Assembly: GCF_900100435.1 (NCBI RefSeq)
Contig: NZ_FNEX01000003.1
Coordinates: 1 to 64,000, forward strand
DNA: 64,000 nucleotides
Source of the DNA: Pedobacter sp. ok626
Lineage (GTDB): Bacteria > Bacteroidota > Bacteroidia > Sphingobacteriales > Sphingobacteriaceae
Direction: 5' to 3'
Shown here: one piece after another, positions 6,797-15,969 of the stretch
Numbering within the stretch: the stretch's first letter is position 1
Layout: each line of letters starts with the position of its first letter
Program-made: the position numbers and the translations under genes
The notes under the pieces: model-generated
What the model was told of the DNA's origin: nothing
The model's database searches: none
What the model saw: the letters and a program-made list of their open reading frames with translations, nothing else

Positions 6797-9628
6797 TCAC
6801 TTCTTTTTGCTCAGGTCTTTGATCCTAATGTTTTTAAACTGTACTTCGGAACCATGACCAAGAAAACCAATATGACCGGTTTCACGCAATAATCCCGGAT
6901 GGTTCTTTCCGTCTGCAGCACCGTTCTTTCTTGCATCTGTAATATCGGCATCCAGAATTACCGTACCATTTAAGATCACTTTAATTTTGGGACCTATGGC
7001 AACAACTTCTTCATAATTCCATTCACCTACCGGTTTTAAAAAACCTCTTTTTGCTGGTATAGTGCCATAAACGGAGCCGTGATACTGATAGACATGAAGG
7101 TCTTTATAGATCGGAGCCTCATTGTCAAGGATCTGCAACTCCATGCCTTCATAAGCCGCATCCCCCGCTAAAGGCGCCCTGATCCCTAAGCCGTTGTTTG
7201 CTCCAGGTGTCAATTGAAATTCAAACCGGAAAACAAAATCACTGAACTCTTCTTTAGTATATAAATTACCTCCAGAACCTTTTCCTGGTTTTGGACGAAT
7301 AGCAATATTGCCATCTTCAATCGTATAATCTACCGTATTACCTGTCCAGTTGTGCATATTGGTACCGTCAAACAGGACTTTAAAACCTTCCTTTTTTTCT
7401 GCTGCACTTAACACAAATGGTTTTGCACGTGGAATTTCCCGACCGTATCCTTCAGCACTTTTCATTTCAGAAATATATCTGTTCATTCCCTCCTTTTGAT
7501 ATCCACTATCCGGACCGGTAATAACCGCTATAGTTTTTTGGAGCAGACCTTTAACCAGATCTCCACTGTATTCGCCCGCCATGGTAACTATCATTACAGC
7601 ATTTGCTGCGGCCTGTTGTAATGCAGGGTCATTTAAATACTGACCGGCAAAAAGAATGGTGTTCAAACATTTGGCCTGCTCGGCAGCTTTTAGTATTTGT
7701 TGTTTTTGTTCATCGCTCTGCGCAACAGCCATTGCATTACGTAGCAATAATAAACGTTCTTCTGCAGGATAAGCCCCCCTAATAGCGAGACGAAGATATC
7801 CTTGAATCGCGGTGTTCAAGAACGCAGCATTTTTGGTTTCGCGCGCAATCTCAATAAGCTCAGGAGCCGCAGCATCATCATTCCATACCGACAAGGCTTC
7901 TAGCGCTGCAAGCTGTGTTTCCGAATTACCTCCATAATAGCGCTCAGTAACCGCTTTTAAAGCTTCATCACCACCCAAACTGGCTAGCACTTTATAAAAA
8001 AGCAATTTCTTGCTTTCCGGAACGGATCCCATTTGCTTCAGCACCGCATTTACTTGCGGTGTATGATCACCAGATCCACTCACTGCAGCAATAATAGCTT
8101 GCTGTACAGCAGTTTCTTTCGCTCCTGAACTTTCGTTAAGCAAACTAAACAATTGAGGTAGATCATCTTTAACAACCATCTGACTTAAAGCTGTATAAGC
8201 GGCTTGCTGCACTTCGGAATCTTTATTCTTTAGCTGGGCATAAACCGCATTTACTTGTTGGTTTGCAGCACGCGAGGCTAAAATATTGATCAAAGCAATT
8301 TGCACCTTAGGTTCTGCGGCAGGGATAGCTGCAGCCACTTGCGCTGTAATCCCAGTCCCTTCCATGCGATGAATTGCACTGGAAACCAATGAAATATCTG
8401 AGTCATCCCCTTTATTCATGAGCTTGAGCAGATCTCCCAGAACTTGCTCTTGTCCAAGGTTAACTGCAGCATTGATAGCCTCGAGCTTCAATTTACGATA
8501 CTTACTTTTAGCGAGTTGAAGTATCGCAGGTAAAGTGTTCTTTGCGGTAGTTTGTCCCAGCATGTGGACAATATCTGCTTTGATATCCTCATCAACAGCA
8601 CTTAATTTTTTAACCCATAGTGTGCTATTGGCGGATGTGATATAAGGTGCAGCCAATTGAAGGGCAGCCATTCGATACACTGTATGCTTATCCCCAGCGG
8701 CCTGAAGCAGGATTTGTTGATTATTTCCAGGACTGGCTTCAACCAGGACAGCCAAGGCAGCAGCGCGAACTTTAACTTGATTATCGGCTGCTGTTTTCAG
8801 CAATACTTGTTTGGCAATTTTTTCTGCGATGGTAGCATTGCCCGCTTTCAATAATTGACCGGCATAGATCAAGTAAGATTCCATGGCATTGGTATTTTCA
8901 TACTGATAGCCAGTTTTCTCTGCAGCTGCAGAAAACAAAGCGTCCGATGAAGGTGCAGCGATATAAGCCAAGGCATAGAGTGCCGTTTTGCTTAGCTTAG
9001 GATCATTGCTGTTTGCAAGTAGCTCTTCAATAGGCTTTGCAGCTGCCTTAAAGCGGCTATCCCCAAGTGCTCCAATTATAGAGAGCTTTGCTGTGCCATT
9101 TGCCTGTGCTAATGCATGTAATAAGGCCGTTTTTGAGGCAGAGGTATTGATCTTCACCAAGGCTCTTGCCGCTGGATCCGCCAGATCATCATCTGTTAAA
9201 AGGCTTTGTAAACAAGAAACAGCATCATCACGACCAACCAGATCAAACTGACTGATGATAAATGATTTATTTTGTTTATCGCTTAACTTCTGTAAGGCTT
9301 TACAGTAGGCATTTACAGCCATTTTTCTCCAGTCTTCCTTTCCAGTCTGACTTACATAGGCAGAGAAGCCACCTATGGCGTATTCGATTAAAGCGTTATT
9401 TCCTTTTCCGGCAGGACTAAGCCCGCTGATCAAAGTTACATAACCATCTTCGCCAAGATTGGCGATATCAACCATATTGTTCTTCAACAGATCTGCATCT
9501 TTTGCGGGCATCTGCGCCATCAAATCGGCAATGCGGGTAGTCACAGTCCTTTCGTCTTTTTTTTCCTGTGCATAAGCTGCATTTTGCAGCATAGCTATAG
9601 CAAGCAGGATAAATAATATCTTTTTCAT
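6797..9628 (-). CDS. HEAT-repeat protein with C-terminal DUF1080 (3-keto-disaccharide hydrolase) domain
   Basis: 943 residues. A Sec signal peptide (KKILFILLAIAMLQNAAYA) is followed by about 650 residues of alpha-helical HEAT-like repeats (recurring patterns such as QVKVRAAALAVLVEA, DSEVQQAAYTALSQM). The C-terminal 200 residues form a DUF1080 concanavalin-like domain starting at FKVLFDGTNMHNWTG and including FRFEFQLTPGANNGLGIR and GMELQILDNEAP. DUF1080 proteins are linked to hydrolysis of 3-keto-glycosides produced by Gfo/Idh oxidoreductases, and a Gfo/Idh gene lies directly upstream. It is the last gene of operon IV. The large helical array probably serves as a binding scaffold; that is inference. 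Confidence 0.85.
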   Translation of the reverse strand: MKKILFILLAIAMLQNAAYAQEKKDERTVTTRIADLMAQMPAKDADLLKNNMVDIANLGEDGYVTLISGLSPAGKGNNALIEYAIGGFSAYVSQTGKEDWRKMAVNAYCKALQKLSDKQNKSFIISQFDLVGRDDAVSCLQSLLTDDDLADPAARALVKINTSASKTALLHALAQANGTAKLSIIGALGDSRFKAAAKPIEELLANSNDPKLSKTALYALAYIAAPSSDALFSAAAEKTGYQYENTNAMESYLIYAGQLLKAGNATIAEKIAKQVLLKTAADNQVKVRAAALAVLVEASPGNNQQILLQAAGDKHTVYRMAALQLAAPYITSANSTLWVKKLSAVDEDIKADIVHMLGQTTAKNTLPAILQLAKSKYRKLKLEAINAAVNLGQEQVLGDLLKLMNKGDDSDISLVSSAIHRMEGTGITAQVAAAIPAAEPKVQIALINILASRAANQQVNAVYAQLKNKDSEVQQAAYTALSQMVVKDDLPQLFSLLNESSGAKETAVQQAIIAAVSGSGDHTPQVNAVLKQMGSVPESKKLLFYKVLASLGGDEALKAVTERYYGGNSETQLAALEALSVWNDDAAAPELIEIARETKNAAFLNTAIQGYLRLAIRGAYPAEERLLLLRNAMAVAQSDEQKQQILKAAEQAKCLNTILFAGQYLNDPALQQAAANAVMIVTMAGEYSGDLVKGLLQKTIAVITGPDSGYQKEGMNRYISEMKSAEGYGREIPRAKPFVLSAAEKKEGFKVLFDGTNMHNWTGNTVDYTIEDGNIAIRPKPGKGSGGNLYTKEEFSDFVFRFEFQLTPGANNGLGIRAPLAGDAAYEGMELQILDNEAPIYKDLHVYQYHGSVYGTIPAKRGFLKPVGEWNYEEVVAIGPKIKVILNGTVILDADITDARKNGAADGKNHPGLLRETGHIGFLGHGSEVQFKNIRIKDLSKKK

Positions 9629-9664
9629 TATGAGGAGTATAATATATTAAGCTGAAGGATTCAA

Positions 9665-10945
9665 TTAAATAAAAAAGGGCGCGCGCATAACAGGGTTTAT
9701 TAACCGATTTGCGCCTTCATCATCAATAAATTCCTGCTTTACCGGATCGAACTTTAACGAACGACCCAATCTCAAAGCAGCTAGGCCAAGGTTAACAATG
9801 GTGCAAGAACGATGTCCATTTGCCTCATTTAAAGCAAACTTGCGCCTGGTCTTAACAGATTCCACAAAATCAGTCATTTGTGGTACAGGATCAGGGAAGG
9901 CTGCCAGCTTTCTTTCCAGATCCGGAATGTCTGATTTAAAGCCAGGATAAAGTTTCCCTTTAGGTCCCTCTATATAAGGAACATTGGTATCCCTCCCTTC
10001 ACCATCCAATATAATCTGACAACCATCTGCATAGGTATAGGTTATCCTTCTCCAGGTTCCAACAGCATCTGTGTGTTGCTGAGGGGCATCAATCTCTACA
10101 GAAACAGGACTCGTATCATCCTTACCCAGAAAGTACTGGATTGGGTCGATATAATGTTGTCCCATATCACTTAAACCACCGCCATCGTAGTCCCAATACC
10201 CGCGGAAGGTCTGATGTACGCGATGAACATTATAAGGTTTATACGGCGCTGGGCCAAGCCAGGAATCGTAATCCAGTTCTGGTGGTACCGGCTGAGGCTC
10301 CAAATGATCTTTACCTACCCAATAAAATTTCCAGTCGTAGCCGGTGTGTTTACCAACAGTCACCTTCAAAGGCCAACCCAACAAACCGCTCTCAACAAGC
10401 TTCTTAATGGGCTTTACGGTGGTACCCATTCCATAAAAATTATCTTTAAATCGAAACCATGTATTTAACCTAAACATGCTGCCATGTTTCTGAACCGCTT
10501 CCATAACTCGCTTACCCTCACCTATACTATGAGTCATCGGTTTTTCGCACCAAATGTCTTTACCCGCATTTGCAGCTTCCACAGCCATAATTCCATGCCA
10601 GTGCGGCGGCGTTGCTATATGTACAATATCTACCTCAGGTAGTTTAATCAGTTCACGATAGTCACTAAAAGTCTTAACACCTTTATCTAACATGGATTTT
10701 CCCAGCTCAAGATGATTTTTGTCTACATCGCAAATCGCGACCACCTGCGTCCCATCATAGGGGAAATGGTTCCTACCCATCCCACCTACACCAATTACAG
10801 CCTTCGTCAGCTTATCACTCGGCGCAATAAACCCTGTCCCCCCAAGCACATGCCTGGGCACGATCGTAAATGCAGCCAGTCCTATAGCCGTTTTTTTAAT
10901 AAAATCTCTTCGAGAGCTTTGGTTTTCTGGTTGTCTAGGTTTCAT
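9665..10945 (-). CDS. Exported Gfo/Idh/MocA-family oxidoreductase (Tat signal)
   Basis: 426 residues. The N-terminus carries a twin-arginine signal, SSRRDFIKKTAIGLAAFTIVP. The Rossmann fold begins GVGGMGRNHFPYDG, and the catalytic loop WCEKPMTHSIGEG carries the EKP motif of the family. Such enzymes oxidise or isomerise sugar hydroxyls with tightly bound NAD(P). Export together with the DUF1080 protein downstream suggests a periplasmic 3-keto-sugar route. The frame is open to 11098, but that region overlaps the cytochrome c end of the upstream gene; the ATG at 10945 gives the Tat signal at the proper place. Confidence 0.87.
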   Translation of the reverse strand: MKPRQPENQSSRRDFIKKTAIGLAAFTIVPRHVLGGTGFIAPSDKLTKAVIGVGGMGRNHFPYDGTQVVAICDVDKNHLELGKSMLDKGVKTFSDYRELIKLPEVDIVHIATPPHWHGIMAVEAANAGKDIWCEKPMTHSIGEGKRVMEAVQKHGSMFRLNTWFRFKDNFYGMGTTVKPIKKLVESGLLGWPLKVTVGKHTGYDWKFYWVGKDHLEPQPVPPELDYDSWLGPAPYKPYNVHRVHQTFRGYWDYDGGGLSDMGQHYIDPIQYFLGKDDTSPVSVEIDAPQQHTDAVGTWRRITYTYADGCQIILDGEGRDTNVPYIEGPKGKLYPGFKSDIPDLERKLAAFPDPVPQMTDFVESVKTRRKFALNEANGHRSCTIVNLGLAALRLGRSLKFDPVKQEFIDDEGANRLINPVMRAPFFI

Positions 10946-10964
10946 ATATGTATGATTATATATC

Positions 10965-12455
10965 TTATTTCTTTTGAGCTTGTATATCTGCAACAGATAC
11001 CGCATCTGCCTTTCCAAATTGCTTACGGACATAACTGAGCAGCTCGGCCAAATCCTGATCTTCGATAAAAGAAAACTTAGGCATTTGCTTCCGGCCATTC
11101 AACACGGTATGAATCAGCGGACCTTTAGGTCCCGAAACAATAGCCGCTTGATACAATGGCGGAAATATATTTTTGATACCCTTGCCATCCTCTTTATGAC
11201 AGGATGCGCAGTAATTAGTAAAGAGCAGCGCCCCTTTATTCAAATCAGCAGGCTTTTTAACTACAGTAATCGCTGATTTCACATCGGCGCCAGCTTTTGT
11301 ATCTTTCATACGATAGATCCTGATGATCCGGTCATCATTCTTTGCAGCCACTGCATTGGGATTCCAATCACGGTTACTAGTCGCGATATAAATGTCACCC
11401 GCTTGCGAAACACATACGGAGCGCAACCTGCCATAAACTTTTTCAAAGTAATTGACATCTTTAGTAATACCTGTCCCGGCAGCATTTAAAGCTAACGCAC
11501 GCAGGCTATTTCCTTTTAAGGTGGTCAGCAAAAGCTGTCCTTTTAATTCAGGAATCTGATCGGAGTTGTAATAAGCCAATCCAGCCGGAGCTATGGTTGG
11601 TGTCCATGCCTTTAGCGGCTCCGTGATTACAGAATCTTTGGCAAAAAGCTTTTCTTTATCGGTATCCACATAGCCTTCAACAACTGGCCAGCCGTAATTT
11701 GCGCCTTTATGGATCAGGTTCAGTTCATCGTCTATTGCATCACCATGATCAGAACAATACAACTTACCATTTGCGTATACCAATCCTTGTGGATTGCGCA
11801 AGCCCCATGCCCATACCTGGCTCCCCTTAAATAGATTATCCGCTGGAATGCTGCCATCAAGATTGTAACGCAGGATCTTTCCATTAGGCGATTTGATATT
11901 TTGTGCATTATCATCCTGCGCACCATCTCCCGTCGAAATCATCACCTTTCCATCCGGGGTAATCACAATACGGGAGCCGAAATGCGAAGTCCAGGCCGGA
12001 TATTCCAGAAAAACTACCGGATTAAACAGCGTATCTTTTAGTGCATTATAAGTGTAGCGTACCACTTTCGACACTCTATTCTTGTCTTTTGAGTAACCTG
12101 TATAATTTATAAAAACATAAGGATGCGCTTGCATATCGGGATGCAAGGTCATACCTAAGAGGCCAGAAGTACGGTCGCGAAAAACATCAGTAACCACCAA
12201 TAACCGTTTAGTTTTACCATTCTCGGGATTGACCTTACTAATGGTCCCCGACTGCTCAGTATACCAGATCTGCTGATCCGGCCCCCATGCAATTTGCCAG
12301 GGCACATTTAAATGTGTAGCTACCGACTGTATCCCAACTATACTTGCCCCTATCCGAAACTGCTGTTCAGGTACATTATTCAATTTGGAAGAATTGCAAT
12401 ACATAAACAAGCCAACCAAAGGTAGTAAAGCAATTATTCTGATAAAACGTATCAT
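10965..12455 (-). CDS. Sorbosone-dehydrogenase-like (GSDH) PQQ enzyme fused to cytochrome c
   Basis: 496 residues. After a signal sequence ending in LFMYC (probably lipoprotein, though the lipobox is weak) comes a six-bladed propeller of the glucose/sorbosone dehydrogenase family: QSVATHLNVPWQIAWGPD, DRTSGLLGMTLHPD, GDGAQDDNAQN, GLRNPQGLVYANG. The C-terminal ~80 residues form a class I cytochrome c with CASCHKEDGKG and the Met ligand probably in RKQMPKFSF. It would oxidise a sugar in the periplasm and pass electrons to the respiratory chain. PQQ dependence is inferred from the family. It lies between the DapA-like and Gfo/Idh genes of operon IV, 19 bases from the latter. Confidence 0.87.
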   Translation of the reverse strand: MIRFIRIIALLPLVGLFMYCNSSKLNNVPEQQFRIGASIVGIQSVATHLNVPWQIAWGPDQQIWYTEQSGTISKVNPENGKTKRLLVVTDVFRDRTSGLLGMTLHPDMQAHPYVFINYTGYSKDKNRVSKVVRYTYNALKDTLFNPVVFLEYPAWTSHFGSRIVITPDGKVMISTGDGAQDDNAQNIKSPNGKILRYNLDGSIPADNLFKGSQVWAWGLRNPQGLVYANGKLYCSDHGDAIDDELNLIHKGANYGWPVVEGYVDTDKEKLFAKDSVITEPLKAWTPTIAPAGLAYYNSDQIPELKGQLLLTTLKGNSLRALALNAAGTGITKDVNYFEKVYGRLRSVCVSQAGDIYIATSNRDWNPNAVAAKNDDRIIRIYRMKDTKAGADVKSAITVVKKPADLNKGALLFTNYCASCHKEDGKGIKNIFPPLYQAAIVSGPKGPLIHTVLNGRKQMPKFSFIEDQDLAELLSYVRKQFGKADAVSVADIQAQKK

Positions 12456-12477
12456 ATTTTCCTGATTTATAAGCTTA

Positions 12478-13548
12478 CTAAGCAGTTATTGTTTTTGTAA
12501 GGAAAGACTTTACAAATTCGTCATCTACAAGTTCCGGATAAGCCTTACAAACCCTACTGATCTCTTCTGCCTGGCCGGCAGACAACTTCTCATTAGGATC
12601 AAGACACCAAATCCCTTCAAGCAAACCCTGCCTTCTTAATACTTCGTGGATGCCGGGGATACAACCATGAAAAGCATGTGATGGATCAAAAATAGCAGCA
12701 TTCATATCTGTTACCGCTACACCTTTTGTCAACAAGGCCGCCACATCTTTATATCCTGCATTACGACAAGCTTTAACCTCTTCAAAAAGTCTTACCGCTG
12801 CCTGAGTCCATACAGCCCAATGTCCAAGTAAACCACCTTCAAATCTTTTGCTAACCTGCTGTCCATCTATCTCAAACTCATATTTGGTCAGCAGATCCGC
12901 AACAATATTATCGTCGTTACCCGTATAAAGCGTAATCTCCTCATTCCTTTTAGAATGACATACGGCCCTGACCATATCCAAAGTCTGATAGCGGTTGAAG
13001 GGTGCCGCTTTAATGGCCAAAACGTTCTCTATATCCGCAAACTGAAGCCAGAAATCATAAGAAAAAATCCGTCCACCCACACTAGGCTGCAGATAAAATC
13101 CAAATACAGGCATGATCTCGGCGATAGCCCGGGTGCGATCCAGGATCTCAGCCTCAGTTTTATCTTGCAAGCCACCCATACTAAGTAAGCCCATATCATA
13201 GCCATGACTCAAGGCAATTTTAGCTTCCTGAACCGCCTGAGCAGTATCACCACAAATACCGGCTACGCTAATAAAGCGATCCTGAATTCCCGACTTTGCT
13301 ACTTCTTCTGCTGCGAGCGCCAATACGCTTTCATACAAGTTCACCTCAGGATCTCGGATAGCAAACTGAGTGCTATGTACACCTACTGCAACACCACCAG
13401 CTCCCGAAGCGAGGTAGTACTGCGTAAGCTGTCGCTGATGAGCTTCATCTAACTTACGGCTTGCATTAAGCGCTAGCGGATGCGCAGGAATAACTGTTCC
13501 TTGCTGCAATATCAATTTCTTTTGGGGAGATAATAATTTTGTAGACAT
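12478..13548 (-). CDS. DapA/DHDPS-family Schiff-base lyase
   Basis: 356 residues, a TIM-barrel aldolase of the dihydrodipicolinate synthase/N-acetylneuraminate lyase family. The catalytic Tyr (residue 152 in FGFYLQPSVGG) and Schiff-base Lys (residue 180 in NVLAIKAAPFNR) are in place. The usual GTTGE phosphate/keto-acid loop is replaced by GVHSTQFA, so the substrate differs from that of true DapA. In this setting a 2-keto-3-deoxy sugar acid aldolase or dehydratase is plausible. The frame can begin with a GTG at 13551, but the ATG three bases later is preferred. It lies 3 bases after the stop of the epimerase gene, so the two are translationally coupled. Confidence 0.85.
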   Translation of the reverse strand: MSTKLLSPQKKLILQQGTVIPAHPLALNASRKLDEAHQRQLTQYYLASGAGGVAVGVHSTQFAIRDPEVNLYESVLALAAEEVAKSGIQDRFISVAGICGDTAQAVQEAKIALSHGYDMGLLSMGGLQDKTEAEILDRTRAIAEIMPVFGFYLQPSVGGRIFSYDFWLQFADIENVLAIKAAPFNRYQTLDMVRAVCHSKRNEEITLYTGNDDNIVADLLTKYEFEIDGQQVSKRFEGGLLGHWAVWTQAAVRLFEEVKACRNAGYKDVAALLTKGVAVTDMNAAIFDPSHAFHGCIPGIHEVLRRQGLLEGIWCLDPNEKLSAGQAEEISRVCKAYPELVDDEFVKSFLTKTITA

Positions 13549-13551
13549 CAC

Positions 13552-14568
13552 TTAAAATTTACCTGTTCTTTCCTGAAAATGTGTTGGTTTATTTAATGCT
13601 TCACCACCTTCCTGCATCCAGGTTGCGGTGAGCTCAATAATTTCTCTTACAGTAACCTTAGGGTAACCAAACAAACGGTGACATTCGGATGCGTTGTTTA
13701 ACAAAGCCGTACCAGCACTCTCATAAATAAAGTTTGGCTGTTTGTTAAAGATGGCGCCAAACTGTTCTGCAACCCATCTGGTCGACAATGTTTCTGGCCC
13801 CGTAACGTTTAGCATTTTTGCCGGTGCTGTACAATGCAACAAGGAACGGATGGCAACTTCATTTGCATCACCTTGCCAGATGACGTTCACATTTTCCGTA
13901 CGCAGATCGATCGCTTTACCACTCAATACTGATTTCGCGATCTCTACCAATACGCCATAACGGAAATCAACCGCATAGTTTAATCTGTAAATGAGCATTG
14001 GCGTGTTGTTCTTCTGAGAAAAGTACTCAAAAATCCTTTCTCTACCCAGGCAAGATTGTGCGTACTCACCTATTGGCTCTGGATTGGTTTCTTCAGATAC
14101 GCCACCCGATGTAACTGGTACAAAAGGCAGTACATTTCCAGAAGAAAAAGCAACGATATTGGAGTCGCGGTATTTCTCTGCCACCCGACCCGGCAAATAA
14201 GCGTTCATTGCCCAGGTAAAAGCCTCTTTTCCGGTCGTACCAAACTTATGGCCCGCCAGATAAATCACATTCGCTGCATCAGGAAGCGCAGCCAACTCGG
14301 CTTCATTCAGCAAATCTGCAGCAATCGTTTCCACACCTGATGCTTCAAGCGCTGCACGTGATGCAGGGTCTGAAAAACGGGAAACGCCAATCACGCGCTG
14401 ACCGCTTCCGGCAATATCAATGGCTTGCCGGGCCAAACGAGCCATCGAAGGTCCCATTTTACCCGCAACACCTAATAATAGGATATCGCCTTTAATACGG
14501 CTGACATCTTCAACCAAGGCCGATGAAGGTTTTAATATCTCTTGTTCTAACAGGGTTAAATTACTCAT
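13552..14568 (-). CDS. NAD-dependent epimerase/dehydratase-family protein (atypical)
   Basis: 338 residues, an extended SDR. The nucleotide-binding loop is LLGVAGKMGPSMARLAR and the family continues with VIYLAGHKFGTTGKE and a VAFSSGNVLPF strand. The active-site Tyr sits in GEYAQSCLGRERIFEYF; the residue four places on, normally Lys, is Cys here, so the standard YxxxK pair is broken. Later LNVTGPETLSTRWVAEQFG is typical of the C-terminal substrate domain. It follows the Nramp-like gene by 18 bases in operon IV. It could be a sugar-acid epimerase or lactone-forming enzyme, or a non-standard oxidoreductase. Confidence 0.8.
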   Translation of the reverse strand: MSNLTLLEQEILKPSSALVEDVSRIKGDILLLGVAGKMGPSMARLARQAIDIAGSGQRVIGVSRFSDPASRAALEASGVETIAADLLNEAELAALPDAANVIYLAGHKFGTTGKEAFTWAMNAYLPGRVAEKYRDSNIVAFSSGNVLPFVPVTSGGVSEETNPEPIGEYAQSCLGRERIFEYFSQKNNTPMLIYRLNYAVDFRYGVLVEIAKSVLSGKAIDLRTENVNVIWQGDANEVAIRSLLHCTAPAKMLNVTGPETLSTRWVAEQFGAIFNKQPNFIYESAGTALLNNASECHRLFGYPKVTVREIIELTATWMQEGGEALNKPTHFQERTGKF

Positions 14569-14586
14569 ATCGTGTGTATTTATGTG

Positions 14587-15792
14587 TTACTTCAAAAACA
14601 GTTCAAAAAAGTTATAAATCGCCAGCGTCACCAGTACCAAAAGTCCGGCAAAACCTGTATACCTGGCAAAAGGACTATTCACATGCTCTCCCATCAAGCT
14701 GCGCTGATTCGAAAGCATGTACATCGCAACGCCTATAAAAGGAACTAAAAATATAGTGATACTTTGTGCAAAAATGATCAGCTCTAGTGGTGGTTTTTCA
14801 TATCCTACGGCAACAATACTACCTATAATCATTACCAAGGCGATAAAACCCTTTACCACTTTCGAATCCAACTGACTGCCATAGCCAAAACCATCAGAAA
14901 GTAAAGAACCACCAATAGTTGCATTACCTACCAGAGAAGAGAAAGAGGCCCCAAATAAACCTACCAGAAATAGCAATGAGGCATTATGGCCAAAAAGTGG
15001 CTCCAATGCAAGTGCCATATCAGAGGCCTTGTTTACTGGAATCCCCTGCTTATTGAGCACAGCAGCTGCACATATCATCACCACTGCACTCATTATACCA
15101 AGGATGATCATTCCTATAAAACCCTTGCTATTTTCCAAAACAGAGCCCGGATTGGCCCGCTTCCTTGCCTGCATCAGATAAGCCTGATAAAAAGCGCCGA
15201 CAATAGAAAAACAAGAAGCTGAAAAAGCAATAACTAAACCCGTCGACCCATGTGGAAAGGAAGGAACAAAACCAGTAAAAATGCCCGAGAGGTCTGGTTT
15301 AACCAAAAACATGGTCGTCAAAAATGCAAAAAGCATCAAAGCAACAATGGCGATCATTAGACGCTCCAGGGTCTGATAAAAATTGCGAAAAAACAACAAG
15401 GCTATACTTATTAAATTAAAAAGAATAATCCATGGAGCAGGCTTAGTCCCCGTAGCTTCAGATAGCGAAATGCCGATACCAATAGAGTTCCCGGCCTGAA
15501 AAGAAGTGCTGACTAAAAAAATTCCAACGCCCATTAAGCCAGCTACCCATTTGCCATATTCTTTGCGAATAGTAGTCAAAATGGAATCGTCAGTGGCCAT
15601 ACCAATCCTGGATCCAATAGAAGTGAAGACAATCATAAAGAAAATAGCAACAACGACCACCCAAAGTAAACTGTAGCCATACATCGCCCCCATTTTCGAG
15701 GTGATCGTAATTTTACTGGGCCCAAAAACTATGGCCGCAGTAACAATACCGGGACCAAGTGAAACCAACCATTTTTTTACAGAATTCTTCAT
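14587..15792 (-). CDS. Nramp-superfamily transporter lacking the metal-binding motifs
   Basis: 401 residues with about 11 membrane segments. The opening SLGPGIVTAAIVFGPSKITI is clearly Nramp-like, but the TM1 metal motif DPGN is replaced by GPSK (residues 24-27). The TM6 Met-Pro-His motif is also missing; the matching stretch reads FSIVGAFYQAYLMQ (about 195-208). Both metal-coordinating sites are therefore lost. As the first gene of a sugar-catabolic operon with an operator 33 bases upstream, it more likely moves an organic acid or sugar acid than a divalent metal; that is inference. Similar DPGN-less Nramp relatives exist in databases as Nramp family divalent metal transporters, a label that may mislead here. 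Confidence 0.82.
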   Translation of the reverse strand: MKNSVKKWLVSLGPGIVTAAIVFGPSKITITSKMGAMYGYSLLWVVVVAIFFMIVFTSIGSRIGMATDDSILTTIRKEYGKWVAGLMGVGIFLVSTSFQAGNSIGIGISLSEATGTKPAPWIILFNLISIALLFFRNFYQTLERLMIAIVALMLFAFLTTMFLVKPDLSGIFTGFVPSFPHGSTGLVIAFSASCFSIVGAFYQAYLMQARKRANPGSVLENSKGFIGMIILGIMSAVVMICAAAVLNKQGIPVNKASDMALALEPLFGHNASLLFLVGLFGASFSSLVGNATIGGSLLSDGFGYGSQLDSKVVKGFIALVMIIGSIVAVGYEKPPLELIIFAQSITIFLVPFIGVAMYMLSNQRSLMGEHVNSPFARYTGFAGLLVLVTLAIYNFFELFLK

Positions 15793-15825
15793 TTACCCTT
15801 GTTTGCTTATGTTATTAAAACTATA

Positions 15826-15856
15826 TGTATACAAATATATTATTTTTTTGTATACA
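15826..15856. promoter_or_regulatory. Paired-box GntR operator of operon IV
   Basis: Two GTATAC boxes (15827-15832 and 15850-15855) with starts 23 bp apart, each extended to TGTATACAAA / TTTGTATACA, so the 31-bp site is an inverted repeat. On the minus strand it contains the -7-like TATATTTG (15832-15839), so binding would block transcription of the Nramp-to-DUF1080 operon, whose first ATG is at 15792. Confidence 0.7.
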
Positions 15857-15969
15857 AAAAAGAATATTAAAAAATAAATAAAATACTTAAAGTGCTGTGC
15901 TACAGTGCAACTAATTTAAATACTCAAGAAAGCGAATAGAAATACAGGCAAAGCCTAGATACCTTCGGA

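Noticed and set aside
10946..11098. Longer start for the Gfo/Idh gene
   Set aside because: It overlaps the cytochrome c end of the upstream gene and would bury the Tat signal more than 50 residues inside the protein.
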